Positions 1 through 5,241 of a stretch of DNA of 8,897 nucleotides are shown here, one piece after another. Position 1 is the first letter of the stretch. Each line of letters begins with the position of its first letter. A program made the position numbers and the translations under genes. Under the pieces are notes generated by a model, which made no database searches, had not been told where the DNA came from, and saw only the letters and a program-made list of their open reading frames with translations. The DNA comes from DAOTZU01 sp034433995 (GTDB lineage Bacteria > Chloroflexota > Anaerolineae > UBA1429): NCBI GenBank assembly GCA_034433995.1, contig DAOTZU010000043.1, forward strand, positions 1-8,897, in the 5' to 3' direction.

Positions 1-42
1 GGCGGCCGCTTGGAAAAGTATCGCGGCAACTATAGCCAGTAA
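1..42 (+). pseudogene. End of ABC-F first ATPase half, cut by in-frame TAA
   Basis: Frame 1 from the left edge reads GGRLEKYRGNYSQ and then TAA at 40-42. The same frame continues past the stop with a canonical ABC-F linker (residues such as QRRERLRREYEEQQELIAR) that joins the coding region at 127. LEKYRGNYS followed by a tyrosine is the usual end of the first ATPase domain of ABC-F proteins; the second domain of this same gene has the matching FEGNYSAY. The stop therefore replaces that Tyr codon by one base change (TAC or TAT to TAA). The rest of the first ATPase domain lies outside the window. Either the gene is a recent pseudogene, it is split into two products, or the base is wrong. TAA is used as a normal stop elsewhere in the window, so codon reassignment is not a good explanation. 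Confidence 0.75.
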
Positions 43-126
43 CTGCTTCAGCGCCAACAACGCCGGGAGCGTTTACGCCGAGAGTACGAAGAGCAACAAG
101 AGCTGATCGCCAGAACCGAGGAATTT

Positions 127-1284
127 GTGCGGCGCTACAAGGCGGGGCAGCGTAGCAAAGAGGCGCGGGGACGGGAGACCCGCCTCAAGCGGCTGGAGCG
201 CATCGCGGCACCCCAGGAGCAACGCCAGCTCCACGTGCAGATGTCCCCAACCCTTCGTTCGGGCGATCATGTGCTCCTCAGCGATGGCGTCACCATCGGC
301 TATCCCGTTGGACCAGGCGAGCACGCCGAAAAAACCGGGCCCCATGTGTTGTTGCGCACGGGGCCGTTGCTCATTCAGCGCGGGCAGCGGGTGGCCTTGC
401 TGGGGCCCAACGGTTCGGGCAAGACCACGTTTCTGCGCACCGTCTTGGGCCAGATCCCTCCCCTTGAGGGGCACCTCCGTCTGGGCGCCAGCGTGCGCGT
501 GGGGTATCTCAGCCAGACCCAAGAGAGCTTGGACCCGGCCAAGACGGTGCTGGAGCAAGTCCTTGGGGAGAGCGCCATCACCCCGGAGGAGGCGCGGCAT
601 CTCTTGGCCCGCTTTCTCTTCTGTGGCGATGAGGTGTTCAAGCCCATCGGCGCCCTCTCTGGCGGTGAGCGGTCGCGGGTGGCCCTGGCCCTGCTCACCT
701 TGCGCGGAGCCAATTTTCTGCTGCTGGATGAGCCCACAACCCACCTGGACCTGGCCGCGCAAGAGGTTTTGCAAAACGTCTTGGCGGATTTTAGGGGCAC
801 CATCCTCTTTGTCTCCCACGACCGTTACCTGGTGGATGCCCTGGCGACCCATGTGTGGGCCATCCATGAGGGGCAGTTGCGGCAGTTCGAGGGGAATTAT
901 TCGGCCTATGTGCAAGCCCTGGAGGCCGAGGCCAACCCACGGGTGAAAACGGACCCCGGCCCCTCAGCGCAGGAATGGGAAGCGCGAAGGCGCCAAGAGC
1001 GCCAGCGCAAAAGGCTCGCCCGCCGCTGGGCCGAACGCATCGCGTTTTTGGAGCAAGAGATCGCCCGGCTGGAGCAACAGTTGCGCATCCTCGGCCAGGA
1101 TATCGAGCGGGCCAGCGCCGCCCAAGACGTGGCCCGCCTGCAGCGCCTGAGCCAGAGCTTCCAAGAGGCCGAGAGCGCCCTGGCTGAGCGCATGGCCGAA
1201 TGGGAGGAGCAGATGAGCCTGGCCCAAGGAGAGGCCTTGGCCGAGGCACTGACCCCAGACGAGTGCCCACAGGACGCGCAGTAA
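127..1284 (+). CDS. ABC-F family ATP-binding protein, C-terminal half (downstream of an in-frame stop)
   Basis: ABC-F proteins are soluble tandem ATPases that bind the ribosomal E site and act as translation or antibiotic-resistance factors. This reading frame has the end of the interdomain linker (RRYKAGQRSKEARGRETR, residues 2-19), the second ATPase domain and a charged coiled-coil tail (about 280-370). Visible motifs, numbered from GTG 127, are Walker A GPNGSGKT 93-100, signature LSGGE 177-181, Walker B FLLLDEP 197-203 and the H-loop histidine 231. The frame is open from 43, just after the TAA at 40-42. GTG 127 is the first conventional start after the stop and has GAGG at 118-121, five bases upstream, so re-initiation is possible. 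It is more likely, however, that 127 is not a natural start and the gene is a disrupted full-length ABC-F. Only one of the two required ATPase domains would be made from 127. The stop is 1 bp before coaE, which suggests an operon. Confidence 0.85.
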   Translation: MRRYKAGQRSKEARGRETRLKRLERIAAPQEQRQLHVQMSPTLRSGDHVLLSDGVTIGYPVGPGEHAEKTGPHVLLRTGPLLIQRGQRVALLGPNGSGKTTFLRTVLGQIPPLEGHLRLGASVRVGYLSQTQESLDPAKTVLEQVLGESAITPEEARHLLARFLFCGDEVFKPIGALSGGERSRVALALLTLRGANFLLLDEPTTHLDLAAQEVLQNVLADFRGTILFVSHDRYLVDALATHVWAIHEGQLRQFEGNYSAYVQALEAEANPRVKTDPGPSAQEWEARRRQERQRKRLARRWAERIAFLEQEIARLEQQLRILGQDIERASAAQDVARLQRLSQSFQEAESALAERMAEWEEQMSLAQGEALAEALTPDECPQDAQ

Positions 1285-1285
1285 C

Positions 1286-1927
1286 ATGTATGTCATCGGC
1301 CTGACCGGCAATATCGCCACCGGCAAGAGTACCGTCGCCGCCATGCTGGCCCGTTTGGGGGCTTGGGTCATCGATGCCGATAAGCTGGCCCACCGCGCCA
1401 TGGGCGCCGGCGGCGAGGTGCACCGCCGCATCGTGGCCCGTTTTGGGCCGACGATCCTGGCTGCCGATGGCGAGATAGATCGCGCCAAGCTGGGGGGCAT
1501 CGTCTTTGCGGATCCGGAGGCCTTGAGGGATCTGGAGCGGATCGTCCATCCGGCCGTAGTGCAAGAGACGCTGCGCCTCCTGGCCCAAAATGACCGGCCG
1601 GTGGCCGTCATCGAGGCCATCAAGCTTTTGGAGGCCGAGATGCACCGGTATTGCCAGGCGGTGTGGGTGGTCACCTGCCGGCGCGAACAGCAGCTGGAGC
1701 GTCTGATGCATACGCGCCACTTGAGCCTCGCCGAGGCCGAGCTGCGGGTGGCAGCCCAGCCTCCGGCCGAGGAGAAGGTGGCCCGGGCCGACGTGGTCAT
1801 TGACAACTCCAACGGCCTGGAAGAGACCTGGCAACAGGTGTTGCGGGCCTGGAACGCCATCCCTGGCGTGGCGCCCGTGCCCCTGGAGCGGCCCTGGCGC
1901 GAGGCCCAAGAGGGAGAAGCATGTTGA
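1286..1927 (+). CDS. coaE: Dephospho-CoA kinase
   Basis: CoaE phosphorylates the 3'-hydroxyl of the ribose of dephospho-CoA with ATP, the last step of coenzyme A synthesis, in the cytosol. The 213-residue product is close to the family length of about 200. It starts MYVIGLTGNIATGKST with the P-loop GNIATGKST at 8-16, followed by the family motif DADKLAH at 30-36. The central EAIKLLEAEMH segment (about 111-121) replaces the PLLFE type seen in enterobacteria. The VVIDNSN near the C-terminus is the usual late strand of CoaE. ATG 1286 lies one base after the ABC-F stop with only a weak AGGAC upstream (1271-1275), so translation is probably coupled. The last 7 bases overlap the next gene. The identification is secure; only the 10-20 residue C-terminal tail is unremarkable and poorly conserved. 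Confidence 0.95.
   Translation: MYVIGLTGNIATGKSTVAAMLARLGAWVIDADKLAHRAMGAGGEVHRRIVARFGPTILAADGEIDRAKLGGIVFADPEALRDLERIVHPAVVQETLRLLAQNDRPVAVIEAIKLLEAEMHRYCQAVWVVTCRREQQLERLMHTRHLSLAEAELRVAAQPPAEEKVARADVVIDNSNGLEETWQQVLRAWNAIPGVAPVPLERPWREAQEGEAC
1912..1916 (+). promoter_or_regulatory. Ribosome binding site for the small membrane protein
   Basis: GGGAG inside the coaE end sits four bases before ATG 1921. It supports the start of the overlapping 61-codon gene as real rather than a chance frame. Confidence 0.55.
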
Positions 1928-2106
1928 GGAGATTTTATCCCCGCTGGAGCGCCTGGCTCATCCTGGCGGCCGGCATGGGAGGATTGATGCTCTGGGCTGC
2001 CCACGATAAGGGCCTGAGCGGCGGACAGTTGGCGGCCATGCTGGCGGCTTGCGTGCTGGTGGCCGGCGTCTGCGCCTGGCTCATCGGCGGCCAAGAGATC
2101 GACTAA
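1921..2106 (+). CDS. Small two-helix membrane protein, unknown function
   Basis: I do not recognise a family. The 61-residue product has two hydrophobic stretches, about 11-27 and 37-56, separated by a short polar turn (HDKGLSGGQ, 28-36). The first ten residues contain three arginines, which by the positive-inside rule would put both ends in the cytoplasm as a helical hairpin. The ATG overlaps the coaE stop (ATGTTGA, 1921-1927) and has a GGGAG ribosome binding site, so it is probably translated by coupling. The stop is 13 bp before the likely glgA start. The same strand, tight spacing and start signal make it a credible gene, but no function can be read from it. Confidence 0.75.
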   Translation: MLRRFYPRWSAWLILAAGMGGLMLWAAHDKGLSGGQLAAMLAACVLVAGVCAWLIGGQEID

Positions 2107-2113
2107 GGTGGAG
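2105..2113 (+). promoter_or_regulatory. Ribosome binding site that decides the glgA start
   Basis: AAGGTGGAG lies six bases before ATG 2120. The alternative GTG at 2108 sits inside this purine-rich site and has no ribosome binding site of its own at a normal distance. ATG 2120 is therefore the better start. Confidence 0.7.
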
Positions 2114-2119
2114 CAAGCA

Positions 2120-3610
2120 ATGAGCGCAACCCATAATTCGCCCTTGCGCATCCTGATGATGGCGGCCGAGGTGGCGCCCTTGGCCAAGACGGGGCAGGTG
2201 GCCGAGGTGACCCATGCGTTGGCCGCGGCGCTGCGTGGCTTGGGCCACGATGTGCGCTTGGCCATCCCCCGCTATCACCATATCACCAAGGAGCAGTTCG
2301 GCCTGCAGCCTCTGGCCGAGCCCTTTCTCGTGCCTTTGGATGACCACGGCGAGCTGGCCACGGCCTATGGCGCCCGCGTGGGCGCAAACCTGCCCATTTA
2401 TCTCGTGGATCACCCCAAATTCTTTGGCAACGGTGCCTCATCCCTCTACGCCGATGACGCGGAGCGCTTTATCTTTTACGCCCGGGCTACCCTGGAGCTG
2501 CTCAAACAGCCCCAGGTCAATTGGCAACCCGATGTGATCCATTGCCATGATTGGCAAACCGCCATCGTGCCCAACTGGCTGGAGACGATCTACAAGGACG
2601 ATCCCTTTTTCCGCTCCACGGGCACCGTCTTGACCATCCATCGCCTCTCCCACCAAGGGATCTTTGGCTACCGGGTGTTGGAGGTGGCCGGCCTGGAAAA
2701 GTACGGTTTTCTCTACCATGCCGAGATCGCCGACCTGGCGGATCTGGTGGACCTCTTGGGCCGAGGCGTCTATTACGCCGACGCCATCACCACGGTGAGC
2801 CGCCACTATGCCCAACAGATCCAGACGCCCGAGTTCGGCGAGCGGCTGGACCCTCTCTTCCGCGAGCGCAGCGACCGCCTCTTTGGGGTGACCAACGGGA
2901 TCGACACTGACGCCTTTGATCCCGCCCGCGATCCCCACCTTGTCCTGCCCTTTGACCTTGCCACCTTGGAGCGTCGCGCGGCCAACAAGGCCGCCTTGCA
3001 GCGCGCCTTTGGTCTGGCCCAATCTCCTCGCACACCTCTGGTGGGCATGGTCTCCCGGCTCAGCGACGATAAGGGACTGGATCTGTTTACCGGCATTCTG
3101 GATGCGCTGCTGGCCCATCTCGATCTACAATTCGCCATCGTGGGCGTGGGGGAACAAAAGTATCACGAGCTGCTCAGCGGCTATGCCCGCCGCTATCCCC
3201 AGCGGTTCGGCCTGCGCCTCACGTTCAACGACGGATTGGAGCGCCAGGTCTATGCCGGCAGCGACATGTTCCTGATGCCCTCGCATGTGGAACCCTGCGG
3301 CCTGGGGCAGATGATCGCCATGCGCTACGGCAGCGTGCCCATCGTCCACGCCACCGGGGGCTTGGCCGACACGGTGCAAAACTATGACCCCGAAAGCCGC
3401 AGCGGCAACGGTTTTTCCTTCGAGGCGTACGAAACTCTGGCCCTCTACACGGCCATCGTGCGGGCCAGCGAGATCTATCGCCATCCGGAGCTCTGGTTGC
3501 CCCTGCAAAAACGGGGCATGGCGACCGATTTCTCCTGGGCCAAGCCGGCGGCCGAATATGTGGAGATCTATCGCCGGGCACAAGCCGCCCATCTGGCCTC
3601 GCGCGCCTGA
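2120..3610 (+). CDS. glgA: Glycogen/starch synthase-type glycosyltransferase (GT5), divergent donor site
   Basis: GT5 glycogen synthases transfer glucose from ADP-glucose to the 4-position of a growing alpha-1,4-glucan. The 496-residue product has the family length and both GT-B lobes. From ATG 2120, recognisable elements are an N-terminal RILMMAAEVAPLAKTG, HCHDWQT 141-147, YADAITTVS about 219-227, GVTNGID 256-262, SRLSDDKGLDL from 312, EPCGL 391-395 and ATGGLADT 411-418. The Arg and Lys of SRL..DKG and the Glu of EPCGL, catalytic-site residues in characterised enzymes, are present. Several normally invariant patches differ: KTGGLADV reads KTGQVAEV (23-30), the usual NFLKGG region reads VDLLGRG (210-216) and TIHNLAYQG reads TIHRLSHQG (172-180). 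It is surely a GT5 protein; whether it makes glycogen with ADP-glucose is less certain. It ends the operon with the small membrane protein and coaE. No glgB, glgC or glgP is in the window. Confidence 0.88.
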   Translation: MSATHNSPLRILMMAAEVAPLAKTGQVAEVTHALAAALRGLGHDVRLAIPRYHHITKEQFGLQPLAEPFLVPLDDHGELATAYGARVGANLPIYLVDHPKFFGNGASSLYADDAERFIFYARATLELLKQPQVNWQPDVIHCHDWQTAIVPNWLETIYKDDPFFRSTGTVLTIHRLSHQGIFGYRVLEVAGLEKYGFLYHAEIADLADLVDLLGRGVYYADAITTVSRHYAQQIQTPEFGERLDPLFRERSDRLFGVTNGIDTDAFDPARDPHLVLPFDLATLERRAANKAALQRAFGLAQSPRTPLVGMVSRLSDDKGLDLFTGILDALLAHLDLQFAIVGVGEQKYHELLSGYARRYPQRFGLRLTFNDGLERQVYAGSDMFLMPSHVEPCGLGQMIAMRYGSVPIVHATGGLADTVQNYDPESRSGNGFSFEAYETLALYTAIVRASEIYRHPELWLPLQKRGMATDFSWAKPAAEYVEIYRRAQAAHLASRA

Positions 3611-3669
3611 AGGAGCTGGGGTTCAAGGCGCAACCCGCGCCGCAAGAAACCCTCCACGGGCGCCATCCC

Positions 3670-4143
3670 TCACGCGCCCTTGAGGTTACCCCGGCGCGAG
3701 ATATCCGTATCCAGGATCAGGGTCACCGGGCCATCGTTGTGGATCTCCACCAGCATCATCGCCTGAAAGCGCCCCATCTCCACATGGGCCACACCTTGGT
3801 GGCGCAGCGCCGCGGCGAAATGCTCCACCAAGGGCGCAGCCACCTGCGGCGGGGCTGCCTCGGTGAAGCTTGGACGGCGGCCACGGCGGGCATCCCCATA
3901 CAGGGTGAACTGCGAGACCACCAGCGCAGCGCCGCCCACCTCCAGCAAGGAACGGTTGAGCTTGCCCGCGTCGTCCTCAAAGATGCGCAGGTGGGCGATC
4001 TTTTCCGCAAGCCACTCGGCCTCACGTTGGGTGTCTCCCGTTTTGATCCCCACCAGGATCACCACGCCCGGGCCGTTCTTGCCCACCACTTCCTCTCCCA
4101 CCGAGACCGATCCCTGGGTCACCCGTTGCACCACGGCTCTCAT
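3670..4143 (-). CDS. dtd: D-aminoacyl-tRNA deacylase
   Basis: Dtd hydrolyses D-amino acids (and glycine) mischarged on tRNA, a chirality-proofreading step in the cytosol. The 157-residue product starts MRAVVQRVTQGSVSV, typical of the family, and carries both signature motifs: SQFTLYGD at 77-84, with the conserved Thr80, and NDGPVT at 136-141, the Gly-Pro motif that screens the substrate. The GRFQAMM preceding it differs slightly from the common G.FGA.M. It is about ten residues longer than usual because of a C-terminal tail (SRRGNLKGA). A GGGAGG ribosome binding site (4154-4159) lies ten bases before the ATG. It converges with glgA and is divergent from the gene at 4245. No clear promoter or terminator was found for it. 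Confidence 0.95.
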   Translation of the reverse strand: MRAVVQRVTQGSVSVGEEVVGKNGPGVVILVGIKTGDTQREAEWLAEKIAHLRIFEDDAGKLNRSLLEVGGAALVVSQFTLYGDARRGRRPSFTEAAPPQVAAPLVEHFAAALRHQGVAHVEMGRFQAMMLVEIHNDGPVTLILDTDISRRGNLKGA

Positions 4144-4189
4144 TCTGCCCCGTCCTCCCGCTTCATCGGCAGCCGCGGGTCCGCTACAC

Positions 4190-4218
4190 TTGCGCGGCCG
4201 GCGATATTCTGGTATAGT
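4190..4218 (+). promoter_or_regulatory. Sigma70-type promoter for the 4245 gene
   Basis: TTGCGC (4190-4195) and TATAGT (4213-4218) are separated by exactly 17 bases. The start point would be near 4225, giving a leader of only about 20 bases with the ribosome binding site in it. It lies in the dtd divergent region. Confidence 0.65.
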
Positions 4219-4230
4219 TTAATGGCCTCT

Positions 4231-4237
4231 GAGGTGG
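4231..4237 (+). promoter_or_regulatory. Ribosome binding site deciding the start at 4245
   Basis: GAGGTGG is one base from ATG 4239 but seven bases from ATG 4245. The second ATG is therefore the likelier start. Confidence 0.65.
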
Positions 4238-4244
4238 CATGACC

Positions 4245-4544
4245 ATGATCAAGCTGATTATGACCTGGAATATTCGCGAAGGCAAAGAGACCGAATATTT
4301 GGAATTCCTCACGCGAGATTTTGCCAAATCCATCATGAGCATGGGGATCCAGCCGACCGATGCCTGGTATGCCGTCTGGGGCCAGGGCCCGCAGGTGCTG
4401 GCCGGTGGCACCACCGAGGATCTCGAATCCATGAACAAGGCCCTCCAAAGCGAGGAATGGAACCGTTTCCGCGCCAAGATCCAGGAGTTTGTCACCGATT
4501 TCACCTATAAAGTGGTCGAATACGCCGGCGGGTTCCAGCTCTAG
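4245..4544 (+). CDS. Small protein, probable dimeric alpha/beta-barrel (ferredoxin-like) fold, unknown function
   Basis: I do not recognise a named family. From ATG 4245 the product is 99 residues, soluble, with no signal peptide or cysteines. The order appears to be strand (IKLIMTWNI), helix (GKETEYLEFLTRDFAKSIMSM), strands (AWYAVWGQ, QVLAGGTT), helix (LESMNKALQSEEWNRFRAKIQEF) and a final strand (YKVVEYAG). That pattern, including the helix following an SEEW-like segment, resembles stress-responsive or monooxygenase-like dimeric alpha/beta-barrel proteins; this is an inference from pattern only. It is monocistronic: its own promoter is at 4190-4218 and a hairpin follows its stop. It could start six bases earlier at ATG 4239, but the ribosome binding site position argues against that. 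Confidence 0.8.
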   Translation: MIKLIMTWNIREGKETEYLEFLTRDFAKSIMSMGIQPTDAWYAVWGQGPQVLAGGTTEDLESMNKALQSEEWNRFRAKIQEFVTDFTYKVVEYAGGFQL

Positions 4545-4575
4545 GCGGTATCACCGCGGGTGGCACATTAAAACG

Positions 4576-4606
4576 AACAGCGCTGCCCAAGATCGGCAGC
4601 GCTGTT
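4576..4606 (-). terminator. Intrinsic terminator between converging genes
   Basis: AACAGCGCTGCC (4576-4587) and GGCAGCGCTGTT (4595-4606) form a perfect 12-bp stem with a 7-base loop. Read on the - strand, the stem is followed by CGTTTTAA, a short U-tract, so it should terminate the zinc-ribbon gene whose stop is 16 bases upstream. It may also stop transcription of the + strand gene ending at 4544, although the + side lacks a U-tract. Confidence 0.8.
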
Positions 4607-4622
4607 GTGCTGGTAAGGCGTG

Positions 4623-4913
4623 CTATGCTTCCTTTTCTTTTGCCTTGGCCGGGCTGGGCTCATCCTTGGGCTGCCCCTTACCGTTGTGCTCCTCACCGTT
4701 GCTCTTGGCCTTGCTGCCCATGGTGGTAGCGTTGTTGCCGCGGTGGTCCGTCACATAGAAACCGCTGCCCTTGAAGATGATCCCCACAGGGTGAAAGAGA
4801 CGCTGCACCGGGCCGTTGCACTCTGGGCAGGTCTTGATGGGTTCCTCGGAAAAGTGCTGAAAACGCTCAAAGACAATACCACACTCGGTACATCGGTATT
4901 CATAAGTCGGCAT
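4623..4913 (-). CDS. FmdB-family zinc ribbon protein
   Basis: The 96-residue product begins MPTYEYRCTECG, the hallmark of FmdB-type (putative regulatory) zinc ribbons. Cysteines in CxxC pairs at 8/11 and 29/32 would bind one zinc ion. The FKGSGFYVTD motif (about 49-58) is the other family signature. Residues from about 60 on are a low-complexity, Lys/Glu/Gly-rich tail, probably disordered, as in many members. Family function is poorly defined: a link to formamidase/amidase regulation gave the name, but most members are uncharacterised. The start is set by GGAGG (4921-4925) seven bases before ATG 4913; an upstream GTG at 4919 is too close to that site. It has its own promoter (5010-5038) and terminator (4576-4606), so it is probably monocistronic. 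Confidence 0.9.
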   Translation of the reverse strand: MPTYEYRCTECGIVFERFQHFSEEPIKTCPECNGPVQRLFHPVGIIFKGSGFYVTDHRGNNATTMGSKAKSNGEEHNGKGQPKDEPSPAKAKEKEA

Positions 4914-4920
4914 GGTCACA

Positions 4921-4925
4921 CCTCC
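4921..4925 (-). promoter_or_regulatory. Ribosome binding site of the zinc ribbon gene
   Basis: GGAGG on the - strand lies seven bases before ATG 4913. It rules in that start over the GTG at 4919. Confidence 0.75.
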
Positions 4926-4996
4926 CTATGTTGCGTTGTCCGGTGAATCTCTCAAGCGTTGCAGCGACGGCCGAGGTCACGCCTGGGCTGCCTCAT

Positions 4997-5010
4997 TCAC
5001 CAAGTGGTGA
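4997..5010. promoter_or_regulatory. Palindrome over the predicted start point, candidate operator
   Basis: TCACCAAGTGGTGA has 6-base inverted arms around a 2-base centre. It abuts the -10 box of the zinc ribbon promoter and is centred near the expected transcription start (about 5003), a typical position for a repressor site. No regulator can be named. Confidence 0.4.
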
Positions 5011-5038
5011 TTATAGGCCAAACGGCCTCCACGGGCAA
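5010..5038 (-). promoter_or_regulatory. Sigma70-type promoter for the zinc ribbon gene
   Basis: On the - strand, TTGCCC (5033-5038) and a perfect TATAAT (5010-5015) are 17 bases apart. The predicted transcript has a leader of about 90 bases before ATG 4913. Confidence 0.7.
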
Positions 5039-5063
5039 AACGGAGGGTGTCGAGAAATGCCCC

Positions 5064-5147
5064 CGTCGGTTAGAAACCGACGTCTGGAGATGCCAAGCCC
5101 GTGGCGCGGGCTTGGCAAGCAGAGCCGTCGGATTCAATCCGACGGCT
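5064..5147. repeat. Triple-hairpin element, probable structured interspersed repeat
   Basis: Three inverted repeats follow each other closely. Hairpin A: CGTCGGTT (5064-5071) with AACCGACG (5075-5082), 3-base loop. Hairpin B: TGCCAAGCCCG (5091-5101) with CGGGCTTGGCA (5107-5117), 5-base loop. Hairpin C: AGCCGTCGGAT (5123-5133) with ATCCGACGGCT (5137-5147), 3-base loop. A and C share the CGTCGG/CCGACG core, giving a roughly symmetrical A-B-C layout like BIME/REP-type elements. None is followed by a U-tract, so they do not look like terminators. It lies in the 4914-5241 non-coding stretch, between the zinc ribbon promoter and the permease gene. The rest of that stretch (5148-5241) shows nothing convincing except the permease ribosome binding site, AGAAGAGG at 5225-5232. 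Confidence 0.75.
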
Positions 5148-5241
5148 GGCAAGGCCCACACGCCTCTTTTCAGCACCCTCGCAAAACGCGGCTTTTGGCG
5201 TGCGGGGGCCGGGCTCGGCACCTTAGAAGAGGAACGCAAGG

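Noticed and set aside
40..42. Stop-codon reassignment or programmed read-through
   Set aside because: TAA ends other genes here normally (1282-1284, 2104-2106), and no read-through signal or structure is visible after it.
964..2265. Long open frame on the - strand (433 codons) opposite abcF, coaE and glgA
   Set aside because: It spans three clearly coding + strand genes and has no recognisable motifs. Long antisense frames are expected in GC-rich coding DNA.
3603..3636. Weak inverted repeats after glgA (GCGCCT/AGGCGC and GGGTT/AACCC)
   Set aside because: The stems are 5-6 bp, overlap each other and lack a U-tract, so they do not support a terminator call.
3658..3679. GGGCGC/GCGCCC inverted repeat at the end of dtd as a terminator
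   Set aside because: The stem is only 6 bp with a 10-base loop and no U-tract follows directly. In GC-rich DNA this is likely by chance.
5064..5147. CRISPR array
   Set aside because: The repeated units are hairpins of different sequence with no regular repeat-spacer pattern.
5195..5228. Possible permease promoter, TTGGCG followed by TTAGAA
   Set aside because: The spacer would be 22 bases and the -10 match is poor.
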